A stretch of 64,000 nucleotides of DNA from Pseudanabaena cinerea FACHB-1277 (GCF_014696345.1 NZ_JACJPY010000008.1:42569-106568); one strand, 5' to 3'. Shown: positions 1-8,495, numbered from the stretch's first letter. The notes: generated from the letters alone by a model not told the origin. Numbers and translations are program-made.

Positions 1-520
1 AGCTAAAGTTGGTCTTAGGCTCAGCTTGGGTTTCACCACCATAGCTATAACCACTGCCGTTCATTGAGCCATCGCCACTAAAGTCTTCAAAGTCAAAGTC
101 ATTACTAATTCCTGTAGTAGCTTCGGGGCTTTCCCAATTGCCCTGCATATAGGTTGAGGTTGCTTGATTGTAGCTACTGTTGTTGACCTCATAAGCATAT
201 TGATTATCTGTAGTGCCATCAATACTGTAGCCATTGTCATCCGTGTCTAGCCTTTCCTTGGCAGCCGCTATGCCACTATGGGCATATTCAAGGATTGAGT
301 TGTCATCGGTAAGTTGCAGGACAATCTCGTACTCCCCAATACAATCTTGATAGCGTTCTAGAGCCAGATTGATATGAGCATGGAGTAATCGATACATAGG
401 ATCGCTAGGACAGGCTTTAACCAGATGCTGCGTAACTTGTGCTGCTTGGCTATAATCTCCCTGCATATATGCTAGAGAAGCCTTTTCATATTCTTTTTGA
501 TATTGCGTACTTGATGCCAT
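1..520 (-). CDS. pilJ: PilJ-like methyl-accepting chemotaxis protein, N-terminal part (runs off window)
   Basis: Only the first 173 residues are in the window; the rest lies beyond base 1. The visible part opens with two TPR-like helical pairs (about residues 5-80, Tyr/Ala/Leu periodicity) and then a long Ser/Asn/Gly/Asp-rich linker. A TPR-plus-disordered N-terminus is the known layout of cyanobacterial PilJ-type chemoreceptors (Synechocystis tax3, slr1044). The receiver and signalling domains cannot be seen. Identity rests mainly on context: on the same strand just upstream are a CheW-like and a CheY-like gene in the pilH-pilI-pilJ order. Role by family: signal input for type IV pilus motility and phototaxis. 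The ATG at 518-520 is preceded by AGGAGAAAG, a good ribosome-binding site. Confidence 0.72.
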   Translation of the reverse strand, partial: MASSTQYQKEYEKASLAYMQGDYSQAAQVTQHLVKACPSDPMYRLLHAHINLALERYQDCIGEYEIVLQLTDDNSILEYAHSGIAAAKERLDTDDNGYSIDGTTDNQYAYEVNNSSYNQATSTYMQGNWESPEATTGISNDFDFEDFSGDGSMNGSGYSYGGETQAEPKTNFS

Positions 521-895
521 GTGCTTTCTCCTAAATACCCTAAAATCGCCGCCATTATCTCGAATTCATCGCCAAAATCTTATTGTAAAATTTGATCGAA
601 TTAGCTGTTTCTGTGATTGATTTTAATTAGTCCTTGCTATCCGGTTTTTTGTAACTCAGTGACCTCTCATTTTTAGCAACGCATTCGCTTAGCAATGCTT
701 TTTTGCTTGTATGCTAGGTGTCGTTTAGGTCGGTTTCTCAATTTGCGCTCCCATAGATTTACATAAGTTTTGCATATAGTATAGTTATTAGGCGTTGTTG
801 CTAATCATGATTAATGTATGAATTCGAGCTAGCAAAAGCAAGGACAAGGTTAGTTAGTCAAATTACAGGCTGTGTCTGATTGAGTATGGATGCGG
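521..895. other. Intergenic gap between pilI and pilJ
   Basis: 375 bases without a supported gene. A weak dyad (GCATT/AATGC) near 670-705 is the only structure noticed. The gap is long for an operon, so pilJ may have its own promoter, but no promoter was recognised with confidence. Confidence 0.4.
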
Positions 896-1423
896 TTAGG
901 ATGCCCATCGAGCAGAGCGTAAAATATTCACCTGATCCAATAGCTTTAACGGTTCACCTTCATCCATTATCCACTCGCCTTTAATAAATGGAGCCATGCT
1001 GTCCACGCTATTTCTAGAGATAGTTAGTTTACTAGGATCAAGCCAAGCCATAACGCCTATTTGCTCAACCGCCAACCCCAGCATCATGCCTTGGTCTTCA
1101 ATGGCAATAATGGAGACTTCCGAGCGATCAGTATTTACAGGCGGTATTTCTCCCAAAAACTGACCAAGATCGCCTACCCAAACTACTCTACCCCGAATAT
1201 TCACTGTACCGAGCAGTAAGGGCGAGACATTAGGCATGGGATTAATTCGATCTGGAGAATATTCTATAACTTGGCTAACGCCGATCGCTGGTAGGGCAAA
1301 CTCAATTCCTGATGCCACAAAAAAGCGCAGGTGTAGCTCACCTTCGGGAGCTTCGATCCCTTGCTCAAAATCAGTGGTTTGATCTTGCCCAATTCCAGGG
1401 AAAAAGTCTTGATTTCCTACCAT
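896..1423 (-). CDS. pilI: CheW-like coupling protein PilI
   Basis: 175 residues. From about residue 30 to the end it is a CheW domain: FALPAIGVSQVIEY, the NIRGRVVWVGDLGQFLG segment and a closing MAPFIKGEWI-type strand are the usual CheW landmarks. CheW proteins bridge a chemoreceptor to the CheA kinase (PilL, not in the window). It lies between the response regulator and the receptor gene on the same strand, as in the Synechocystis tax3 cluster. The ATG at 1423 was preferred; a TTG eight codons upstream (1447) is possible, and neither has a strong ribosome-binding site. The first about 25 residues are acidic and probably disordered. Confidence 0.82.
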   Translation of the reverse strand: MVGNQDFFPGIGQDQTTDFEQGIEAPEGELHLRFFVASGIEFALPAIGVSQVIEYSPDRINPMPNVSPLLLGTVNIRGRVVWVGDLGQFLGEIPPVNTDRSEVSIIAIEDQGMMLGLAVEQIGVMAWLDPSKLTISRNSVDSMAPFIKGEWIMDEGEPLKLLDQVNILRSARWAS

Positions 1424-1562
1424 ATTTTCAGAATCCCTGTCTTGCAAATTGTAATTGTTTAAGAGGCATTTTTTAACTTCGGAGAATTTTAGAGCAGATA
1501 GTAACGGACAGAGCTTAAATAATCAAGAATTGTCCATACTTTTGGCAACTCCACAAAAATTC

Positions 1563-1931
1563 TTAAGCTTTTCTAAGTAACTGCCGAATCGTACCAACTA
1601 ACTCTTGGGGCTGAAATGGCTTGGCAATGTAAGCATCTGCCCCCTGTTTCATCCCCCAATAACGATCAAATTCTTCACCCTTAGAAGAACACATCACCAC
1701 GGGGATACGCTCGGTTTTGGGATCGGTCTTGATGCGCCGACATAGCTCATAGCCGTTCATTCGAGGCATAACGATATCCATAACAACTATATCTGGATAG
1801 TTGCTTTCCATTTTCTCAAGGGCTTCTACGCCGTCATTTGCGGTGTCGACTTTTAAGCCACTGCCTTTGAGTAAGTCCTCAATCATTTCTCTTTGTGTGA
1901 CACTATCTTCTACCACTAGAACTGTACTCAT
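1563..1931 (-). CDS. pilH: CheY-like response regulator PilH
   Basis: 122 residues forming one receiver domain with no output domain. It starts MSTVLVVEDS, with the acidic pair in VVEDS, the phospho-acceptor Asp in IVVMDIVMP, the switch Ser in VVMCSSKG, and the Lys of AKPF. This is the full set of CheY residues. It is first in the pilH-pilI-pilJ order and by family would be phosphorylated by the PilL CheA kinase to control twitching motility. The open frame extends 41 codons further upstream, but that extension is unlike any receiver, so the internal ATG was chosen. Confidence 0.85.
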   Translation of the reverse strand: MSTVLVVEDSVTQREMIEDLLKGSGLKVDTANDGVEALEKMESNYPDIVVMDIVMPRMNGYELCRRIKTDPKTERIPVVMCSSKGEEFDRYWGMKQGADAYIAKPFQPQELVGTIRQLLRKA

Positions 1932-2345
1932 ACTTAAATGCCCTGATATGCTCCTCTCACTAGCAAACCACGTCAAGACACAAAATAACCACGCTCTACT
2001 TTGTGTCATCAAATCCCCAACGAAGAAATGGCATAGCCATTGTTTAGTTGGCAAACCCTTACTGGATTTAGTTTCTAACCCACAAAGATGTTGTCACACT
2101 TTTGCGAATTGCGGCGAATTGCGCTGAATGAAATCCCAGAAAGATTTTTGCAAGATGCGCGGCGCGATACGTTCAAAAATCTTTCTGTAATATTGAAAGC
2201 CTTAATAGACTGTAATATTACTAAACAATATAGTCTTGCAGAGGAAAGTACTGCAAGATATAAAGCAAAGATATATTAATCTTGATTGTTATAATTTGAT
2301 CAAGATTGCTCAATTTCTCTCAGATTGCTCACGGTTAGTCAATAT
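1932..2345. promoter_or_regulatory. Hairpin-rich spacer between comM and pilH
   Basis: 414 bases downstream of comM and upstream of pilH, both on the minus strand. It holds several stem-loops: AATGGCATAGCCATT near 2027-2041; a perfect 14-bp stem (CAGAAAGATTTTTG at 2137-2150 with its complement at 2174-2187); an 8-bp stem at 2234-2258 (TCTTGCAG/CTGCAAGA); and a 9-bp stem at 2278-2307 (AATCTTGAT/ATCAAGATT). The last may terminate comM, although it lacks a clear U-run. A 63-codon plus-strand open frame here has no recognisable similarity and lies over the hairpins, so it is not called. Confidence 0.45.
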
Positions 2346-3869
2346 TTAGGTAACGCGATCTAGGGTGCGATATTGTACTGCTTCGGCAATATGCACTACC
2401 TCGATTTGCGATGAATTGGCGAGATCGGCGATGGTGCGAGATACTTTGAGGATGCGATCGGTCGCACGGGCAGATAAACCTAAGCGCTTGATGGCGGCTT
2501 CTAGTAAATTGCGCGAAGGCTCATCAAGTTGGCACCACTGACGGATATGTCTTGATTGCATCTGAGCGTTGCAATTGACTCTAGATTCCCCTTGAAAGCG
2601 TTGTTGTTGCAAGTCCCTGGCGGCTTGGACACGCTGTTTGACTTCGCTGGAGTTTTCGCCTTCGGGCGATCGCGTCATTTCATCAGCTTTTAAACGCGCC
2701 ACCGTCACCTGTAGATCGATGCGATCCATTAATGGTCCTGATAGCTTTGCCCAATATTGTTCACGCTGGCGGGGTGTGCAGGTGCATGGCTGCACCGAGT
2801 CGCCATAATATCCACATTGGCAAGGATTGGTACTGGCTACTAATGTAAACTGCGCGGGGAAGGTAACGGACTGGCGGGTGCGGGATATGCTGACGAAGCC
2901 ATCTTCGAGGGGCTGGCGCAAAAATTCGAGGACATCCCGCTTAAATTCTGTAAGTTCATCCATGAACAATACGCCATTGGTGGCGAGGGTAATCTCTCCA
3001 GGTCTGGGGAAACTGCCGCCACCGACTAGGGCGGGACCAGAGGCGGAGTGGTGGGGGCTACGAAAGGGGCGATCGCTGACTAAACCCTTACCCTTGAGCA
3101 ACCCTGCGACAGAGTGAATGCGGGTAACTTCTAAGGCTTCGTCAAAGGTCATATCGGGCAGAATGCTGGGCAATCTTCTGGCTAATAGGGTTTTGCCTGA
3201 GCCGGGAGGTCCTACAAAAATTAGGTTATGCCCACCTGCGGCGGCGATCTCTAGGGCGCGGCGGGCGTGTTGCTGCCCTTTTACATCTTTGAGATCGAGC
3301 TTAAAATTGCTATCATGCCATTTAACTTGGGGATCGGCTGTGACGGGTTGATATTTTTGGGGGTTGGCTAAAAAGTCGCCCACTTCAGTAATGCTTTGTA
3401 AGCCATATACCTTAATCTCTTTAACCAGTGCAGCTTCTTGGGCATTTTCCTTGGGGACGATGATCCCTGCTACTCCTAGACGCTGGGCGGCGGCAGCGAT
3501 CGGCAATACTCCTGAAACTGGCCGTAGGGAACCATCAAGGGAAACCTCACCCAAAAACAAATGATCGCCTAGTAACTGGGGATCAACCTGCTCAGATGCG
3601 GCAAGAATACCAATACTAATGGGTAAGTCAAAGATTGGCCCCTCCTTGCGAAGATCGGCGGGGGTAAGATTAATTACAATTTTACGCATCGGGAAGGCGT
3701 AGCCCGCATTTTTGATCGCTGCCTTGACCCGTTCACGGCTTTCCTGTACTGCGGTATCGGGCAGACCCACGAGGGTGATTCCGGGCAACCCCCCTGACAC
3801 GTCAACCTCCACTCCGACTTGAATAGCATCAATGCCAAGTATAGTGGCGCTCCAAACCCTTGCTAACAC
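2346..3869 (-). CDS. comM: YifB/ComM family Mg-chelatase-like ATPase
   Basis: 507 residues, the usual family length. The N-terminal Lon-protease-like fold (1-190) carries the GLPDTAVQESRERVKAA segment. The AAA+ core has Walker A GPPGSGKT (220-227) and Walker B LFMDEL (301-306). CQC and CTC pairs follow around 350-364, typical zinc-binding inserts, and a Mg_chelatase C-terminal domain ends the protein. ComM helicases promote branch migration during integration of imported DNA in natural transformation; YifB is the same family. The gene stands alone. Start: the ATG gives the canonical MLARVWSATILGIDA N-terminus. Confidence 0.93.
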   Translation of the reverse strand: MLARVWSATILGIDAIQVGVEVDVSGGLPGITLVGLPDTAVQESRERVKAAIKNAGYAFPMRKIVINLTPADLRKEGPIFDLPISIGILAASEQVDPQLLGDHLFLGEVSLDGSLRPVSGVLPIAAAAQRLGVAGIIVPKENAQEAALVKEIKVYGLQSITEVGDFLANPQKYQPVTADPQVKWHDSNFKLDLKDVKGQQHARRALEIAAAGGHNLIFVGPPGSGKTLLARRLPSILPDMTFDEALEVTRIHSVAGLLKGKGLVSDRPFRSPHHSASGPALVGGGSFPRPGEITLATNGVLFMDELTEFKRDVLEFLRQPLEDGFVSISRTRQSVTFPAQFTLVASTNPCQCGYYGDSVQPCTCTPRQREQYWAKLSGPLMDRIDLQVTVARLKADEMTRSPEGENSSEVKQRVQAARDLQQQRFQGESRVNCNAQMQSRHIRQWCQLDEPSRNLLEAAIKRLGLSARATDRILKVSRTIADLANSSQIEVVHIAEAVQYRTLDRVT

Positions 3870-3938
3870 TCTTTTGCCAAAAAATTAAAGCTTACAGAAT
3901 GATTATCTATCATTTAAAGCTATGTGATTAGTGCGTGA

Positions 3939-4181
3939 TTAAGTTTTAGCGAATTCTTCTTCACTCTTAATCAATGATTCCTGTAAAGATTCCTTTAAAA
4001 ACGAATTTATATTGTTGACGGACGACCAAGATAGCTCAAAGGGGTGTGAGGCCAAGCTACAGGCTTCCCATGTTGCGGCAACAGGTACATCCAACTTTCC
4101 ACAGATACCGCCGCGTCTGCCTTCAGGTCGATAATGTTGACAAAGGCGACAAACAACAACGGAACTACTTAAAGAGTTCAT
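3939..4181 (-). CDS. Small Cys-rich conserved cyanobacterial protein
   Basis: 80 residues. The N-terminal half has four cysteines in a CRLCQHYRPEGRRGGICG arrangement followed by LDVPVAATWEACSLASHPF. This looks like a small metal-binding (zinc-ribbon-like) unit. I recall similar short proteins in many cyanobacteria with no assigned function. The C-terminal half is polar and helical. The gene lies 69 bases upstream of comM on the same strand and may be transcribed with it. Confidence 0.7.
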   Translation of the reverse strand: MNSLSSSVVVCRLCQHYRPEGRRGGICGKLDVPVAATWEACSLASHPFELSWSSVNNINSFLKESLQESLIKSEEEFAKT

Positions 4182-4657
4182 ATAAGTTAATTTGGCTGAA
4201 CCAAATTTGTAAAAAAGTTTTTTTAATTACTTTAATTATCTGGGGTCGGTTTGAGGCAGGGATTAGCCTCTATGCTTTGTCTGGAGAGCGTTTCATTGAT
4301 CCCGAATAAAAGATTAACTTAATGATCTCTTAAGTGATAGCTGTAATGCTTTCATGACAATCTTTTTGAGCTTTTTGTCGGTCTTATTTATGGGGGTACG
4401 GATGACTGAATAGTTAAGAAAATATAAAGATTGCAAACACCAAATAACTTCGGTTAAATTTAACAGGCAAATCGGTAAGTATATCTACTGATAGATTCTG
4501 CTATTAAGCTAATTTGAGAGTAAAGCGGATCGCTGCTTTTAGTCATCTTTCTGGTTTTTCAATCAGCGCTGTATGAGCTAAGGCTTGAGGAGACTTGTCA
4601 ACCAACTAGATGAAAATTTCGCTGACATGAACTGCTATAGGCAAATTGGGGGCTACC
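4182..4657. other. Gene-free stretch, possible small RNA
   Basis: About 475 AT-rich bases without a supportable protein gene. On the plus strand the stretch ends in the very strong stem-loop at 4658-4696, so a small plus-strand RNA could be made here. No known RNA family was recognised. Confidence 0.3.
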
Positions 4658-4696
4658 AAAAAAGAATGGCTATGCTTTGCATAGCCATTCTTTTTT
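4658..4696. terminator. Bidirectional terminator hairpin
   Basis: A perfect inverted repeat: AAAAAAGAATGGCTATGC, three-base loop TTT, then the exact complement ending in TTTTTT. With A-runs and T-runs on both flanks it can act as an intrinsic terminator in both directions. Confidence 0.85.
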
Positions 4697-4753
4697 ATTT
4701 AGGATCACGAATTAATTACAGCGCATGGCGCTGAAACCCTAAACCCATGAAAA

Positions 4754-4787
4754 CCTTGAAAGCGGCTGCAAAACAGTAATTTCAAGG
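4754..4787 (-). terminator. Probable psbX terminator
   Basis: Stem CCTTGAAA/TTTCAAGG with an 18-base loop, followed on the minus strand by TTTTC. It lies 36 bases past the psbX stop. Confidence 0.55.
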
Positions 4788-4822
4788 CTTTTCTTATGGT
4801 TTATGAGGAGATAGGGAAGAGT

Positions 4823-4942
4823 TTAGCCTCGGCGCACGATTTTGTCTTTTTGGCTGACGATGAACAAAGCGACAAAAATCAGCCCAAGAACTACGCCGCC
4901 TGCAACAAGGCTTAAAAAGAAGTTAGTTAGTGATGGAGTCAT
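4823..4942 (-). CDS. psbX: Photosystem II protein PsbX
   Basis: 39 residues: starts MTPSLTNFF, one hydrophobic helix (about 9-30, rich in G, V, L, I, F), then SQKDKIVRRG. The N-terminal TPSL motif and the C-terminal SQxDK motif are the PsbX signature. PsbX is a single-span subunit of the photosystem II core near cytochrome b559 and affects plastoquinone turnover. It is monocistronic here, with a hairpin terminator downstream. Confidence 0.92.
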   Translation of the reverse strand: MTPSLTNFFLSLVAGGVVLGLIFVALFIVSQKDKIVRRG

Positions 4943-5023
4943 ATCGGGGTGTGGTTAAATTTTTTATATGGTCTAAATATTTAACATAAGTTTAGCATTT
5001 ACCTAGGTCAATCCCCACAAGGA

Positions 5024-5503
5024 TCATTCTGAGTCATGAGGACGCTTATTTTGGCTGCGGACGATCCAGTAGCTTGCGGATAGAGATAAAACGGCGATCG
5101 CTAAGCCTGTAATGTCGCCTTCTGCTTTGCTGTCAAAAATGACGATCTTACGCGCAACCGCAGTTAGTGCGGTCACAATTACTAGCTCTAGTTGGATGGC
5201 GTGTTGGCGAAGATAGGCAGTGACGTTTTCCATTAGCTCAAGGGCGATCAAAACATTGAGAAATAGCCCAAATATTTTAAGGAGGGGCGCACTAAAAGTC
5301 CATTTTGGCTCTGTGAAAAATAGGTCAAAGGTGAGTAAGCGCAATAGGTCGAATAGGGCAATAAAAATTACGATGACTAGGGCGATCGCCAATATTTTAG
5401 AGGCAATATTTTCTACCCGCCTAATCAATTTCAGAAAAGCTTCGTCTCGGATATTATGTAAAATGCATCTTTTGAAAACTGCTAACTTTCTCTTCAAATT
5501 CAT
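5024..5503 (-). CDS. PsiE-like phosphate-starvation-inducible membrane protein
   Basis: 159 residues with about four membrane helices (around 38-60, 75-97, 105-125 and 130-150). The segment LELVIVTALTAVARKIVIFD is the hallmark of the PsiE family in cyanobacteria. PsiE was named for induction by phosphate starvation in E. coli; its molecular role is unknown. No Pho box was identified upstream. Charged ends (MNLKRK at the N-terminus, QNKRPHDSE at the C-terminus) suggest cytoplasmic tails. Confidence 0.75.
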   Translation of the reverse strand: MNLKRKLAVFKRCILHNIRDEAFLKLIRRVENIASKILAIALVIVIFIALFDLLRLLTFDLFFTEPKWTFSAPLLKIFGLFLNVLIALELMENVTAYLRQHAIQLELVIVTALTAVARKIVIFDSKAEGDITGLAIAVLSLSASYWIVRSQNKRPHDSE

Positions 5504-5691
5504 TGTGCTTATTAATTTTTGCTGATTAATTTTCGCTCAGATCTACCTTTAGCCAAGTTTACAACTTGTTGACATCTCAATGCAGCGCTTTGCGCCGTAA
5601 TGTTAGTCATTTGGTTTTGATGTCTATTTTTAGGCGGGAAAATAGGTAACGATGCGAAAATCACTATATATAGAAAAATAGCATAAACAAG

Positions 5692-5727
5692 TGATAGAAT
5701 CATAGAACAAAGTCTATGATTCTATCA
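5692..5727. promoter_or_regulatory. Perfect 15-bp inverted repeat before the LysR gene
   Basis: TGATAGAATCATAGA, six-base spacer, then the exact complement, ending five bases before the LysR-type start codon. It is either an operator (LysR-type proteins bind dyads and often regulate themselves) or an mRNA hairpin hiding the start. No T-run follows it, so a terminator is less likely. Confidence 0.6.
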
Positions 5728-5732
5728 TTCCT

Positions 5733-6677
5733 ATGGGTTATCACTTATCTGATTCGCGGTTGGCTAGTCATGTCACGCTCCACCAGTTGCAGGTTTTTGA
5801 AGTGGCGGCTAGACATGGGAGCTATACTCGTGCGGCTGAGGAGTTGTTTCTCACCCAGCCAACAGTTTCGATGCAAATTAAGCACTTGACTAAGGCGGTG
5901 GGGATGCCTCTGTTTGAGCAGGTGGGAAAGCGGTTGTTTCTTACCCAAGCGGGTCAGGAATTATTTAAAACTTGCCAAGAAATTTTTGGTCGCATCTCTC
6001 AGTTTGAGATGAGTGTAGCCAATATGAAGGGTTTGAAGCAGGGATGTTTAAAAATTTCGGTGGTGACAACGGCAAAATATGTGGTTCCTAGATTGTTGGG
6101 ACCTTTTTGTCAGCGTTATCCGGGGGTGGAGATTTCGCTAAAGGTGACCAATCATAGTGGCATTTTGGAAAGGCTATCTGAAAATAAGGATGATCTATAT
6201 ATACTCAGTCAAGTGCCTGATGAGCCTGATGTGAAGGCCCATCAGTTTTTGTCTAATCCCCTAGTGGTATTGGCCAACCATGATCATCCTTTGGTTAGTG
6301 AAAAAAATATTCCAATTCAAAAATTAGCTGAGCAGCCTTTTATTACAAGGGAATCGGGTTCTGGAACTAGAAGCTATGTGCAGAAATTGTTCGACCAACA
6401 CAATATCAAGCCGATGGTGAAGATTGAGTTGTCAAGTAATGAGGCGATTAAACAGGCGATCGCTGGCGGTTTAGGGATTTCGGTTTTGTCTAGACATACG
6501 ATCGCTTTGGAGGGCGCTTCGGGACAGATCGCGGTTTTAGATGTGGAGCATTTTCCGATTCCTTGTCACTGGTATGTGATCCATCTTGCGGGTAAGCAGT
6601 TGTCAGTAGTTGCTCAAGCCTTTTTAGACTATCTCAAAACTGAAGGTAAACAAATCGCTGAGGATACATCTTGGTAA
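5733..6677 (+). CDS. LysR-type regulator, CbbR/CmpR/RbcR subfamily
   Basis: 314 residues. The winged helix-turn-helix lies at about 15-75 (LHQLQVFEVAARHGSYTRAA, LTQPTVSMQIKHL). The effector domain has the subfamily-specific blocks TAKYVVPRLLGPFC, PGVEISLKVTNH, SGSGTRSYVQ and SSNEAIKQAIAGGLGISVLS. Members sense carbon metabolites and control the rbc, cmp or ndh carbon-assimilation genes. No such target is adjacent, so the regulon cannot be told from here. The ATG at 5733 directly follows a perfect dyad and lacks a Shine-Dalgarno; a TTG at 5760 is an alternative start. Confidence 0.9.
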   Translation: MGYHLSDSRLASHVTLHQLQVFEVAARHGSYTRAAEELFLTQPTVSMQIKHLTKAVGMPLFEQVGKRLFLTQAGQELFKTCQEIFGRISQFEMSVANMKGLKQGCLKISVVTTAKYVVPRLLGPFCQRYPGVEISLKVTNHSGILERLSENKDDLYILSQVPDEPDVKAHQFLSNPLVVLANHDHPLVSEKNIPIQKLAEQPFITRESGSGTRSYVQKLFDQHNIKPMVKIELSSNEAIKQAIAGGLGISVLSRHTIALEGASGQIAVLDVEHFPIPCHWYVIHLAGKQLSVVAQAFLDYLKTEGKQIAEDTSW

Positions 6678-6730
6678 CAGCTTATTGATACTTTGATTAG
6701 TACATAAATATTTTTGAAAACATAACTTTG

Positions 6731-6941
6731 GGCACTGGTTCCGCCCAATGAGGAGCAGAAAGTCTTATTCAGCAAGGAGTGTAGGAATCTGTTGTCAAAG
6801 CTGGTTAACGTGGTTTTTGAGCAAAAAGTGCCTGTACACCCTGTTTTTGTGTTAGGTTACTGCCATACAAGATTCTTTTAATTAAAACCATAACCCTTGC
6901 TATGCTTGGCTTTTACTTCCTCACTGGGCGGAACCAGTGCC
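6731..6941. mobile_element. MITE-like element with 8-bp target duplication
   Basis: 211 bp bounded by terminal inverted repeats of about 24 bp beginning GGCACTGGTTCCGCCCA, with one mismatch. The element is flanked on both sides by TAACTTTG (6723-6730 and 6942-6949), a perfect 8-bp duplication. It has no transposase frame. The first 95 bases recur identically at 63906-64000. It is probably moved in trans by an unseen full-length transposon. Confidence 0.85.
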
Positions 6942-7040
6942 TAACTTTGCGCTGCCTTCAAAAATATTTATGGGTTTTCAGTGAGCGTAAAGCGCTGAGT
7001 TATACCGTCAAGGTGTTTGTGAAATCCGAGCAACTGTCAC

Positions 7041-7277
7041 TTAGTATTCATATATTAGCAAGCCGCAATCGATTTTGTCGCGCACCATTTGCCTCAATAA
7101 AGTAACTTCCTCAATCAAAACCTTACCGTTGCTATAAATGGCACAGTTGATCATCTCTATATCGTTTTTGGAGACTTTGCCATCGGCGATGACATTATCA
7201 ATCAGAGCCTTTAGTTTGCTTAAGCTCTCTAAATCTTCATTGGTTAGTGCTTTTTGGTTAGGACGGTCTATCAACAT
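7041..7277 (-). CDS. Small conserved protein, function unknown
   Basis: 78 residues, mostly helical, with core LSKLKALIDNVIADGKVSKND and end KIDCGLLIYEY. The ADGKVS-type motif resembles the acidic loop of TerB/EF-hand-like helical bundles, but this is only a likeness. I recall short proteins of this kind in other cyanobacteria. It lies 82 bases downstream of nusB on the same strand and may be cotranscribed with it. Confidence 0.6.
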   Translation of the reverse strand: MLIDRPNQKALTNEDLESLSKLKALIDNVIADGKVSKNDIEMINCAIYSNGKVLIEEVTLLRQMVRDKIDCGLLIYEY

Positions 7278-7359
7278 TTACTAAGTCCAAACTCGTCTAA
7301 TCCCATGATAACGCGATCGCCGAGGTTGCTATGACGGTAATATCTTTTTAGGATTGGTT

Positions 7360-8001
7360 TCAGGATTTGCGCCGCGCCTCTTTGAGTTGATCGTCAATGC
7401 GGCGCAAAACCCCATTGATAAAGCGATAGCCGTCTTCACTGCTGTAGCGTTTTGCCAATTCTACTGCCTCATCGATCGCCACCTTACTTGCCACATTCAT
7501 AAACATTATTTCTGCCGTGGCAATTCTTAAAATGTCTTTGTCTAATTGGGCAAGGCGATCGATTTGCCAATTGACAAGGGCGCTGCTAATGGTTTCATCA
7601 ATTTGCGATCGCTTGTTATTGACTGTTTTGAGAATATCGATCGCATAGTTACGGACTTCATCGCGCTGTGAAAGCACCAAAGTCACAGGAAAATCGAGCG
7701 CTGCCCCAATATTGTTAATGGCATTTTTGGTTAATTCGATCGCCTCACGCACCATCCCCTCAACAGCCTGAATATCTTGACGCAGGTCACTGGTACGATT
7801 TTCGCTGGAGGTGAGCCGATCCTGACTACGTTGTAATTCTGCACTGGCGGTTTGCAATAGCTCCTTAGTTTCATCATGCAGCGATCGAACTACAGCCGTC
7901 ACAATGTCATCTAGAGTCTTGGATTCTAGCTTTTGAGGTTGGCTAGGTAGCTGGTTAATACTAAATAGAGCGAGTTCGCGGGCAGTGTGGCGGGGTTGCA
8001 T
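7360..8001 (-). CDS. nusB: Transcription antitermination factor NusB
   Basis: 213 residues. The NusB fold occupies the C-terminal two thirds, with DILRIATAEIMF, VAIDEAVELAKRYSSEDGYRFINGVL and a final LRRID as landmarks. The N-terminus starts MQPRHTARELALFSINQLP, also canonical. A helical insert around 45-110 makes it longer than the E. coli protein, which is usual in cyanobacteria. NusB binds boxA RNA with S10 and is needed for antitermination on rRNA operons. Confidence 0.93.
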   Translation of the reverse strand: MQPRHTARELALFSINQLPSQPQKLESKTLDDIVTAVVRSLHDETKELLQTASAELQRSQDRLTSSENRTSDLRQDIQAVEGMVREAIELTKNAINNIGAALDFPVTLVLSQRDEVRNYAIDILKTVNNKRSQIDETISSALVNWQIDRLAQLDKDILRIATAEIMFMNVASKVAIDEAVELAKRYSSEDGYRFINGVLRRIDDQLKEARRKS

Positions 8002-8165
8002 AGTAAGAGATAAAATTAAGCCAATTGCATATCATATCATTTGTAGCTGTCGCCAAAACCAAGAATAAGTAGCGGCGCGAAGCGACCCCACACTTATCTC
8101 TATGCAATGCCAGTAGCTACAGCTATACTTTTACAAAAACTTTACAAAAATAAATCTGATAAAAA

Positions 8166-8495
8166 ATGACTCAAACATTTACTGCCACCCTACACCACCA
8201 AGGACAAACTTTTACTGTGGCTGTACCTGAAGATCAGCCAATTTTGGACGCGGCGATCGCGCAGGGACTAGATTTACCATGCTCCTGCTATGCGGGGGTT
8301 TGTACAACCTGCGCCGCGCAAATTGTCAAGGGTGAAGTTGACCAGAGCCAAGGCATGGGGATCGGCGGCATGGGTGAAGAATTAGATGCAAAGGGATACA
8401 TCCTCCTTTGTGTTTCTTACCCTAAGTCCGATGTGGAAATTTACACCGACAAAGAACAGGATGTCTATGCCATCCGTTTTGGCTCTAGCACTTAG
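8166..8495 (+). CDS. Plant-type [2Fe-2S] ferredoxin
   Basis: 109 residues. The cluster ligands are C41, C46, C49 (CYAGVCTTC) and C82 (GYILLCVSYP); C39 is an extra cysteine. The family start ILDAAIAQGLDLPCSC is clear. It is longer than PetF1 and has an altered loop (GQGMGIGG-like, residues 62-69) plus a C-terminal extension, so it is probably a specialised ferredoxin rather than the main photosynthetic electron carrier. It is monocistronic, with a terminator just downstream. Confidence 0.9.
   Translation: MTQTFTATLHHQGQTFTVAVPEDQPILDAAIAQGLDLPCSCYAGVCTTCAAQIVKGEVDQSQGMGIGGMGEELDAKGYILLCVSYPKSDVEIYTDKEQDVYAIRFGSST

Noticed and set aside
2088..2279. 63-codon plus-strand open frame
   Set aside because: It lies over two hairpins, has no recognisable family and no good ribosome-binding site.
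5512..5703. 63-codon minus-strand frame with a hydrophobic N-terminus
   Set aside because: Its start falls inside the perfect dyad before the LysR gene, its C-terminal half is not protein-like, and nothing supports translation.
6902..7105. 67-codon plus-strand frame at the end of the MITE
   Set aside because: It spans the MITE border and the 3' end of a real gene on the other strand, so it cannot be an ancient gene or a transposase.
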